Origin: Crocosphaera chwakensis CCY0110 | GTDB lineage: Bacteria; Cyanobacteriota; Cyanobacteriia; Cyanobacteriales; Microcystaceae | DNA length: 55,005 nt | Direction of reading: 5' to 3' | Assembly (NCBI RefSeq): GCF_000169335.1 | Contig: NZ_AAXW01000034.1 | Coordinates: 1-55,005, forward strand | In this document: piece after piece, positions 33,935-41,178 of the stretch | How the letters are laid out: every line of letters begins with the position of its first letter | Position numbering within the stretch: the stretch's first letter is position 1 | The notes under the pieces: model-generated | The model's input: only the letters and a program-made list of their open reading frames with translations | The model's database searches: none | Told to the model about the DNA's origin: nothing | Translations under genes and position numbers: made by a program

Positions 33935-34282
33935 ATGGAACCAACAAACACACCAGCAACGACAGATCAGTCCCTTAACCCCTCTAACGGTTCTTTTCCA
34001 GCGTCTCTAGAAGAGATTGTTATTAGGGTCAATATAGCATCCCGACAATGTAAAGATAATCCTCACCAGATACTTGAGTTACTGCGAACCCTTGAACAGT
34101 TGCATCAAGAAATTCGGGTTAATTTATTTGAACCGTCTTTACCGAATACTCGCAACGATTTATATGATTTATTACTCGATATTGAGGAGACAGGAGGATG
34201 GCCTTATATTGGACGAATGAAACTGCGGATGTTTTTAGAACATTTTTCCTCAGACATAGAACAGTCTTCTGATTCTGAATAA
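33935..34282 (+). CDS. Conserved hypothetical protein, 115 aa
   Basis: A small soluble protein with a Pro/Thr/Ser-rich start (1-25), a helical centre (LEEIVIRVNIASRQCKDNPHQILELLRTLEQLHQEIRVNLFEPSLPNTRNDLYDLLLDIEETGGWPYIGRMKLRMFLEHF) and an acidic tail. It has no signal peptide, metal-binding motif or catalytic motif. I do not recognise the family by name. Codon use and the coherent amphipathic helices argue that it is real. It diverges from psbO across about 210 bp and is followed by a palindromic repeat. Confidence 0.65.
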   Translation: MEPTNTPATTDQSLNPSNGSFPASLEEIVIRVNIASRQCKDNPHQILELLRTLEQLHQEIRVNLFEPSLPNTRNDLYDLLLDIEETGGWPYIGRMKLRMFLEHFSSDIEQSSDSE

Positions 34283-34290
34283 CTATCAAG

Positions 34291-34343
34291 GTAGGGTGGG
34301 TTAAATAGACATAAATTTATCTAAAAATTGGTAGTAACCCACC
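34291..34343. repeat. Palindromic GTAGGGTGGG element, long-loop variant
   Basis: GTAGGGTGGGTTA at the left and TAACCCACC (34335-34343) at the right pair over 31 bases that contain a partly palindromic AT core (TAAATTTA). It shares its outer arms with the compact copies at 22612 and 26275 and also follows a gene end. No T run follows. Confidence 0.7.
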
Positions 34344-34780
34344 ATTTTAGTTATGTTCATCTCCTGAACTTTGATGTTTTTTGCTTGATTTATTGAAATA
34401 CAAATAGTCCAGTTCCCACTGGTACTCAATTTTACTTGATTATCTTGTTGCTTCTCATTTTCTTTGAAGCCTTTTATGTTATTTTTTATGTCTGGAATCA
34501 CTGCATTAATGATCTTAAGTAATCTGTGATCCTGTTGACAAACAGTAACTATATATTTTTCGATTAAATCATTAAAATTTTAACCCAAACTCTAATGATC
34601 TCTGTCCCATCTTTTTAAAGTCGAGAATTCTTACATTTTTTATGTTTGAGAATTAAGTATAGACTATTAATATAACTGAAAAAATTTATCTAATTTATAT
34701 TTTTTTAGACTTCCTTAATCTTTAAAATAGTCACAGAATGTTAGATAATAGTCGACACTCGATTGTATCAACAATTAATA
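34344..34780. other. AT-rich gap upstream of menG, no convincing gene
   Basis: About 440 bp. A 66-codon minus-strand frame overlaps the palindromic element and has no family signature. The last 150 bp before menG is strongly AT-rich and must contain its promoter, but no element can be assigned. Confidence 0.35.
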
Positions 34781-35512
34781 ATGAGTGATAATACTTGGCA
34801 TTCTGCCACAGATATTCAAAAAATTTTTGATCGCATTGCTCCAGTTTATGATGAATTTAATAACTGGTTAAGTTTTGGTCAACATCGTATTTGGAAGCAA
34901 ATGACCGTAAACTGGACTGAAGCCAAACACAGTGATGTAGGCTTAGATATCTGTTGTGGTAGTGGCGATCTAAGCCAATTATTAGCCCGTAAAGTAGGAA
35001 AAACAGGGAAAGTTATCGGCTTAGATTTTTCTCAAGAATTATTAGCGATCGCAGCCCAACGAGCTTCTAAGAAGTATCCTATGTTACGGTTAGAATGGGT
35101 TCAAGGAGATGCCTTAAACTTACCCTTTGAAGATAACACCTTTGATTGTGCCACAATGGGCTATGGATTGCGAAATGTCACGGATATACCCCGTTGTTTG
35201 CAAGAAATACACCGTGTCCTCAAACCAAAGGCTAAAGTTGCTATTCTAGATTTTCATCGTCCTTATCAACCTTGGCAACAAATCTTCCAAAAATGGTATC
35301 TTGATCATCTAGTGGTTCCTCTCGCACAACAATATGGATTAAAGGACGAATATGCTTACATTATGCCTAGTTTAGAAAGATTTCCGTCAGGAACAGATCA
35401 AGTTAAATTAGCTCAGAAAGTAGGGTTTGATTCTGTCATTCATTATCCTATCGTTGGGGGAATGATGGGGGTTTTAGTGGCAACAAAAACAGTTCGTACT
35501 GAGCATAATTAA
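34781..35512 (+). CDS. menG: Demethylphylloquinone methyltransferase (MenG/UbiE type)
   Basis: The SAM-dependent methyltransferase adds the ring methyl in the last step of phylloquinone (vitamin K1, the PsaA/PsaB cofactor) synthesis. Seen: IFDRIAPVYDEFNNWLSFGQHRIWKQM (family start), the SAM motif VGLDICCGSGDLSQLLA near 55-71, VIGLDFSQELLAIA, ALNLPFEDNTFDCATMGYGLRNVTDIPRCLQEIHRVLKP and the C-terminal SLERFPSGTDQVKLAQKVGF with VGGMMGVLVATK. I chose the ATG at 34781 (MSDNTW); a TTG six codons upstream lacks a ribosome site. Bacterial UbiE acts on menaquinone and ubiquinone. In a cyanobacterium the naphthoquinone route is the expected one. Confidence 0.92.
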   Translation: MSDNTWHSATDIQKIFDRIAPVYDEFNNWLSFGQHRIWKQMTVNWTEAKHSDVGLDICCGSGDLSQLLARKVGKTGKVIGLDFSQELLAIAAQRASKKYPMLRLEWVQGDALNLPFEDNTFDCATMGYGLRNVTDIPRCLQEIHRVLKPKAKVAILDFHRPYQPWQQIFQKWYLDHLVVPLAQQYGLKDEYAYIMPSLERFPSGTDQVKLAQKVGFDSVIHYPIVGGMMGVLVATKTVRTEHN

Positions 35513-35592
35513 GAATGAAGAATGTAGAATGCAGAATGGATAATTAGTTCTAACTTCTAACTTCTAAATTTTTAACTAATTGATTATTTATC

Positions 35593-36846
35593 ATGACTGT
35601 ATTAGAAATTTCTTCTATTAACTTCTCTCTAATTTCAACAATTATTATTCCACCTATAGCAGGATCAATTATTGGTTATTTTACCAATGATATTGCTATT
35701 AATATGTTATTTCGTCCTTACAAAGCGATTTACATTGGTAAACGACGTTTACCGTTCACTCCAGGGTTAATTCCTCGTAACCAAGGAAGATTAGCTCAAA
35801 AAGTTTCTGATACCATTATGGGGTCATTATTAACCCCAGAAGAATTACAAAAATTAGCGAAACGTCTCTTAAAAACGGAGCGGGTACAAGCAGCTATTTT
35901 ATGGTTATTAAATTTAGCACTCAAACAACTCAAATCTGATAGACAACAAAAAACTGCTAAGATTTTATCGGGTATTTTAGAAGATTTATTTAGTGAATCT
36001 TTACCTCGACTTTTAAAAGCTTTAGCCCGTCGTCAAAATTTTTTAGAAGATCAAATTAATCAAATTTTTGATCAAATTCTTTTAGACTTTAAACTAACAG
36101 ATGCTCAAGCAAGGCAGTTTGCAGATTGGTTATTAGAAGGAGTTCTTCCTCCCGATATTTTACGACAAGCATTAGTGGATTTTTTAACAGAAAGAAATAT
36201 CCAAGTTATTGATGAAGGAGTTAGAGAAAAAACCAGTGGTACATATTGGGTTGTGGCTAATTTGTTCGGAGTTCGTAATACGTTATTACGACTAAGAAGT
36301 TTTTGTTTAGAAGAAAAAGAAGTTGCTAATACTCGGTTGAAAGAAATTTTATTATCTTTAGAAGTACGTAGTCGTTTAAGAGAATGGTTACAAAGTCTTT
36401 CTTTACAAAATTTACCCGTGTCTACGGTTCGGCAACTTCGTAAAACAACCCGTGAAACGGTACAAATTTATATTCAACAAAGTGGTGGAAAATTTATTCA
36501 AGATTTTGGTAAAACTGTTGATTGGGAACAATTATCTATTTTGATTATTAATCGAGTACAAAATTCAGCAGCCTTAACCACATCTCTAGAAACAATTAGT
36601 GAAGAATTAGCCTTGATTTTAGAAAAATATTTAGAAGAAGATTTAGAAAGAATTGTAGCTCAAGCCATTCCTATTTTATCTATTGATAAAGTTATCATTG
36701 ATCGCGTTAATGCTACCTCTCCCGAAAACTTAGAAATGGCAGTTCAAGGTATTGTTAAAAGTGAATTACAAGCAATTGTCAATCTAGGAGGAATTTTAGG
36801 CTTTTTAGTAGGAGTCTTTCAAACTTTCTTATTCTTACTGAGATAA
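35593..36846 (+). CDS. DUF445 family membrane protein
   Basis: A 417-residue DUF445 protein, related to Bacillus YheB. An N-terminal membrane helix (STIIIPPIAGSIIGYFTNDIAINMLFRP, about 15-42) contains the family signature GYFTNDIAINMLF, followed by PFTPGLIPRNQGRLAQKVSDTI. A long helical cytoplasmic or lumenal middle part follows (about 70-390), and a second membrane helix closes the protein (LGGILGFLVGVFQTFLFLL). Function is not established; some relatives affect membrane or sporulation processes. It lies 80 bp after menG on the same strand. Confidence 0.87.
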   Translation: MTVLEISSINFSLISTIIIPPIAGSIIGYFTNDIAINMLFRPYKAIYIGKRRLPFTPGLIPRNQGRLAQKVSDTIMGSLLTPEELQKLAKRLLKTERVQAAILWLLNLALKQLKSDRQQKTAKILSGILEDLFSESLPRLLKALARRQNFLEDQINQIFDQILLDFKLTDAQARQFADWLLEGVLPPDILRQALVDFLTERNIQVIDEGVREKTSGTYWVVANLFGVRNTLLRLRSFCLEEKEVANTRLKEILLSLEVRSRLREWLQSLSLQNLPVSTVRQLRKTTRETVQIYIQQSGGKFIQDFGKTVDWEQLSILIINRVQNSAALTTSLETISEELALILEKYLEEDLERIVAQAIPILSIDKVIIDRVNATSPENLEMAVQGIVKSELQAIVNLGGILGFLVGVFQTFLFLLR

Positions 36847-37246
36847 TCAAATGAGTCTGATTATTCTAACCTTGATAGCTGACTAGGTAAATACTCATGT
36901 TAGATAAGTATTCGAGTCATAAAAAGTCAAATTAGACCGATATATTGAATGATGTTCTTATTTTTAACCAAACAAGTGTATAGTTTTTTGTCAATCTTAA
37001 TAAGAAAGATGATTGGCTATGGACTATCAATAATCTAAATTCGACTCAAGGTAATTGATGGACAACTAAAAATCCGAAAGAAGACTCAGACCCTTATTAT
37101 ATCTTGAATCAATCATCACTCCGAACGCTAAACTCCAAACTTGCCAATGGATATATTGATCAACCCAATTGAAAACTTTTATTAGCGGTTCAAATATTGT
37201 TACACTTAGTAAAGAATCAAAAAATGTTAACTATCTATATAAAATT
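36847..37246. other. Upstream region of hemH
   Basis: 400 bp with no gene signature. The frame of hemH is open upstream to 37169, but those 26 codons are not ferrochelatase-like, so this stretch is treated as promoter and leader. Nothing specific was recognised. Confidence 0.4.
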
Positions 37247-38410
37247 ATGGATCGCGTTGGGGTCTTATTACTAAATTTAGGGGGTCCAGAACAATTACAA
37301 GATGTTCGCCCTTTTCTGTTTAATCTATTTTCTGATCCAGAAATTATCCGATTGCCTTTTCCTTGGCTACAAAAACCGTTAGCTTGGTTTATCTCTACAG
37401 CCAGAACCAATACATCCCAAGACAATTATCGCCAGATTGGGGGAGGGTCACCCCTCAGAAAGATTACAGAAGCCCAGGGAGAAGCCCTGGAACAGAAATT
37501 AGCCCAAATTGGTCAGAAAGCCGATATCTATATCGGGATGCGCTATTGGTATCCTTTTACAGAAGAAGCCATTACCCGTATCAAACGTGATCGCCTCCGT
37601 AAATTAGTCATCCTTCCCCTTTATCCGCAATTTTCTATTAGTACCAGTGGTTCGAGTTTTCGGGTACTCGAAGAAATGTGGGAAGCTGATCCGATGTTGA
37701 GACAAATCGAATATACCTTAATCCCTTCTTGGTACGATCATCCTTTGTATTTGAAAGCAATGGCTGATCTCATTGCCCAAGAATTAGATAAGTGTCCTAA
37801 CCCAGATCAAATTCATATCTTTTTTAGTGCGCACGGGGTTCCTCAAAGCTACGTTGAAGAAGCGGGCGATCCCTATCAAGCAGAAATTGAAGCTTGTACC
37901 CGTTTAATCATGAAAACCCTTAATCGTCCCAATGCTTACACCCTAGCCTATCAAAGTCGAGTGGGTCCCGTGGAATGGTTAAAACCCTACACCGAAGAAG
38001 CATTACAAGAACTCGGAGAACAAGGGGTTAAAGATTTATTGGTGGTTCCCATTAGTTTCGTCTCGGAACATATAGAAACCTTGCAAGAAATTGATATCGA
38101 ATACCGTGAAGTAGCAGAAGAAGCAGGAATTACTAATTTTCTAAGGGTTCCGGCTTTAAATACCCATCCCCTGTTTATTGACGCTTTAGCAGATTTAGTT
38201 ACTCATTCTCTGCAAGAAACCCCTGTTACCTTTGATTCTGTCACTCATCCTAAGAAAAACATGAAAATGTATCCTCAAGAACGTTGGCAGTGGGGAATGA
38301 CCACGGCTGCTGAGGTTTGGAATGGAAGACTCGCTATGGTAGGGTTTATCGGGTTACTGATTGAGTTAATTACTGGTCATGGACCCCTACATTATGTCGG
38401 TTTATTATAA
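37247..38410 (+). CDS. hemH: Ferrochelatase with C-terminal chlorophyll-binding-type (CAB) domain
   Basis: The enzyme inserts Fe2+ into protoporphyrin IX, the last step of heme synthesis, probably at the thylakoid membrane. From the ATG at 37247 (MDRVGVLLLNLGGPE) it has 387 residues. Seen: VLLLNLGGPE (5-14), QIGGGSPLRKIT, IFFSAHGVP with the catalytic His near 200, YQSRVGPVEWLKPYT, and LVVPISFVSEHIETLQEIDIEYRE with the catalytic Glu. The last 40 residues (ERWQWGMTTAAEVWNGRLAMVGFIGLLIELITGHGPLH) are the CAB motif, with E-x-x-NGR-x-AM and a membrane helix. The stop is intact and the group II intron begins at the very next base. Confidence 0.95.
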   Translation: MDRVGVLLLNLGGPEQLQDVRPFLFNLFSDPEIIRLPFPWLQKPLAWFISTARTNTSQDNYRQIGGGSPLRKITEAQGEALEQKLAQIGQKADIYIGMRYWYPFTEEAITRIKRDRLRKLVILPLYPQFSISTSGSSFRVLEEMWEADPMLRQIEYTLIPSWYDHPLYLKAMADLIAQELDKCPNPDQIHIFFSAHGVPQSYVEEAGDPYQAEIEACTRLIMKTLNRPNAYTLAYQSRVGPVEWLKPYTEEALQELGEQGVKDLLVVPISFVSEHIETLQEIDIEYREVAEEAGITNFLRVPALNTHPLFIDALADLVTHSLQETPVTFDSVTHPKKNMKMYPQERWQWGMTTAAEVWNGRLAMVGFIGLLIELITGHGPLHYVGLL

Positions 38411-38808
38411 GTGCGACTCGTTTAGTTCAAAACAAGGTTAAATCCTTGGTAGAACTAGCTTGGAACTGATTTATCAGAACCATGATAACTGAATATCCGT
38501 GTAGGTGAGGATGCCTATCAAGTGACAATATCACAAAAGAAAATAGGTGGCAAATAATAACAAATCCTTAAAATCTCAAGCCCTACTCTCTCGGTGTTGG
38601 GAGTAAAAGCATAACCCTTACGGTAGCGAGTGGTCTTCAATCCGTAAAGCAGGGTTAAACGGGGTATTAACTGATAGTCTAAATTCGGTTAATCTTCTAG
38701 CAAGAATCTATGGATAGAGCTTTAGCTCAAAGTACCATAACTGTCGAAAAACCGAAGTAGCTAAATAGACTGATAAGCTACACCAAAAGGATAAAAGTGC
38801 AAATATTG

Positions 38809-38831
38809 TCACTTAATTTATAAGTAAGTGA
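38809..38831 (+). other. Intron stem-loop presenting the EBS1 sequence
   Basis: Stem TCACTTA (38809-38815) with TAAGTGA (38825-38831) and a 9-base loop containing TTATAA (38818-38823). The loop is complementary to the last six bases before the intron. This is the expected placement of the exon-binding site in domain I. Confidence 0.75.
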
Positions 38832-38945
38832 TACAACATCAATGGCACTCGGCAGAGAGGTTAAAAGTCACAATCATCGTTATCGCTAAATAGCCAAATA
38901 GACTGAACAAAGGCTATAGACAAAAAGTCAACAGAGAAAATGATT

Positions 38946-38970
38946 ATTACCTAATCAGGTTGTAGGTAAT
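38946..38970 (+). other. Second intron stem-loop resembling the EBS1 hairpin
   Basis: Stem ATTACCTA (38946-38953) with TAGGTAAT (38963-38970) and a 9-base loop ATCAGGTTG. Like the EBS1 hairpin it is followed by ACAACA-C/T-CAAT and sits inside an outer stem (AGAGA..TCTCT here, AGTGC..GCACT there). Its loop does not match the exon. Confidence 0.6.
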
Positions 38971-39267
38971 ACAACACCAATCTCTCTCGGTGAAGAGACA
39001 CATCCTAAAGGTTCATATCAACGGATATTCGGAACGAGGAAACCCCTCTATAACTCTCAGAAATGGTCGAATCTCTGAGTAGTCAACCAAGATGTAAAAT
39101 CTCCAATTTGGAGGTTATAGGGGGAGTAGGATTCAGTAAAAAGCAAATGCCTTAACTCGAAATGACGAGGATAGCTTTACTGAAACAAAAGTAAAGAAGG
39201 GTAATGCCGAGGATAAGCTGACGTACTGACTGTATATAGGAAGATAGTTGAGTAAGTAGAGGCAAAT

Positions 39268-41178
39268 ATGTCTAAAACTGATTTGAAACCAAATACAGTG
39301 GAATGGAACCAAATTAATTGGCACAAAGCCGAAAAATCTGTGTTCAAGCTTCAGAAGCGAATCTATCAAGCCAGTGTCAATGGCGATATTAAGAAGGTTA
39401 GAAAACTTCAAAAAACACTCCTTAATTCTTATTACGCCAAATTATTAGCGGTCAGAAAAGTAACCCAAGAAAATAAAGGGAAAAAGACAGCCGGAGTCGA
39501 TGGAGTCAAATCACTGACACCTAAACAACGATTAATCTTAGCCCAAAACCTAAAGCTCAAGGATAAAGCCAAACCTGTACGTAGAGTCTGGATACCTAAA
39601 GCCAATGGAAAAGAAAGACCCTTGGGAATACCGGTCATGCAAGATAGAGCAAAACAAGCCTTAGTCAAATCAGCATTAGAACCCGAATGGGAAGCAAGGT
39701 TTGAAGAAAATTCTTATGGATTCAGACCTGGAAGATGCTGTCAAGACGCAATTGAGGCGATTTTCAATCAAATCAGATATAAGGCTAAATATGTTCTAGA
39801 TGCAGACATAAGTAAATGCTTTGACCGTATAAACCACTCAAAACTCCTTGAGAAAATAAATACATTTCCGACATTAAGGAGACAAATAAGAGCATGGCTG
39901 AAAGCAGGGATTTTCGACCAAGGAAATACAATATTTCCAGAAAAAGGAACCCCTCAAGGTGGAATTTGCTCACCTTTATTAGCCAATATTGCACTACACG
40001 GAATGGAAAACAGGATTAAAGAATATGCTGCTACATGGGAAGGAAGAAAGGACTTAAACTTAAGCTCCCTCTCCTTAATCAGATATGCAGATGACTTCGT
40101 AATAATCCATGAAAAACTGAACGTAATAGAATCCTGTCAGGAAATAATTCAAGATTGGTTGAAACCAACAGGTCTAGAATTAAGCCAAGAAAAAACCAAA
40201 ATACTAAACACCTTGAATGAACATCAAGGAAACAAACCAGGGTTCAATTTCTTAGGTTTTTATATTAGACAATATAAAGTAGGAAAAAACCAATCTGGTA
40301 AAAATACCAAAGGAGAAAGGTTAGGATTCAAAACAATCATCAAACCAGAAAAAGAGAAGGTAAATGAACACTATAGAAAACTAGCTCAAATAGTAGATAA
40401 ACATAAAGCATCACCTCAATGGAAGTTAATAAATAAATTAACACCAGTTATCAGAGGATGGTCAAACTACTACCGAGCAGTATGCAGTTCAGAAACCTAC
40501 AAAAAACTTGACCATTTACTATGGTTAAAGTTATACAGATGGGCGTTGCGAAGACACACCAAAAAATCAAAAAAATGGGTGGTCAAGAAATATTGGCATA
40601 CCATAGGAACAAACAACTGGGTTTTCGGATGTAAATTCAAAAACAAAGAATACACCCTATTTAGACATAGCCAAACAGAAGTAGTTAGATACACCAAAGT
40701 AAAAGGTAATTCAAGCCCATACGATGGAAACACGAACTACTGGGCTTCTAGAATGGGAAAACATCCTGAAATGAAAAAATCAGTTGCCACACTGCTCAAA
40801 AAGCAAAAGGGTAAGTGTAATCATTGTGGATTAACCTTCATGCCTGGAGATAAAATCGAAACCGACCATATAACACCTCTAAAAGCAGGGGGTAATAACC
40901 TAAAAGATAATCTCCAAGCACTACATTTACATTGCCATGATACAAAAACCAAAAGGGATTTAAAGGATATCAAGTCCTATAAAAGTCAAAAAATATGGGA
41001 TAAAACCCTAAAAGAAATCAACTTTCATTTTGAAATTATCAAATGGGAGTGGAAAGACGACTTACCCACATTGGTCAATGGTACTCATAACAGGAGCCTA
41101 TTTACAGAGGAGCCGGATGAAGGGAAACTTTCACGTCCGGTTCTGAAGACGAGTCGGGCTGGTGACAGCCTGGCTTAG
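39268..41178 (+). CDS. ltrA: Group II intron-encoded reverse transcriptase/maturase with HNH endonuclease
   Basis: A 636-residue intron-encoded protein that assists splicing and carries out target-primed reverse transcription. Domains in order: RT-0 region (about 10-60), RT with KRPLGIP-like motif KERPLGIPVMQDRAKQALV, YGFRPGR, the active site SLIRYADDFVII near 270, and GTPQGGICSPLLANIAL; maturase domain X (about 370-470, RGWSNYYRAVCSSETYKKLDHLLW); and a C-terminal HNH endonuclease (CNHCGLTFMPGDKIETDHITPLKAGG...ALHLHCHDTKTKRD, about 513-560). All catalytic residues are present. The last roughly 23 codons are encoded by domains V and VI of the intron RNA. It overlaps the convergent NACHT-HEAT frame by 48 bp. 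Confidence 0.95.
   Translation: MSKTDLKPNTVEWNQINWHKAEKSVFKLQKRIYQASVNGDIKKVRKLQKTLLNSYYAKLLAVRKVTQENKGKKTAGVDGVKSLTPKQRLILAQNLKLKDKAKPVRRVWIPKANGKERPLGIPVMQDRAKQALVKSALEPEWEARFEENSYGFRPGRCCQDAIEAIFNQIRYKAKYVLDADISKCFDRINHSKLLEKINTFPTLRRQIRAWLKAGIFDQGNTIFPEKGTPQGGICSPLLANIALHGMENRIKEYAATWEGRKDLNLSSLSLIRYADDFVIIHEKLNVIESCQEIIQDWLKPTGLELSQEKTKILNTLNEHQGNKPGFNFLGFYIRQYKVGKNQSGKNTKGERLGFKTIIKPEKEKVNEHYRKLAQIVDKHKASPQWKLINKLTPVIRGWSNYYRAVCSSETYKKLDHLLWLKLYRWALRRHTKKSKKWVVKKYWHTIGTNNWVFGCKFKNKEYTLFRHSQTEVVRYTKVKGNSSPYDGNTNYWASRMGKHPEMKKSVATLLKKQKGKCNHCGLTFMPGDKIETDHITPLKAGGNNLKDNLQALHLHCHDTKTKRDLKDIKSYKSQKIWDKTLKEINFHFEIIKWEWKDDLPTLVNGTHNRSLFTEEPDEGKLSRPVLKTSRAGDSLA

Noticed and set aside
34301..34501. 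66-codon minus-strand frame
   Set aside because: Its 3' part is the palindromic repeat, with no start signal or family match.
37169..37246. Upstream extension of the hemH frame by 26 codons
   Set aside because: The extension has no ferrochelatase similarity, whereas MDRVGVLLLNLGGPE is the normal N-terminus.
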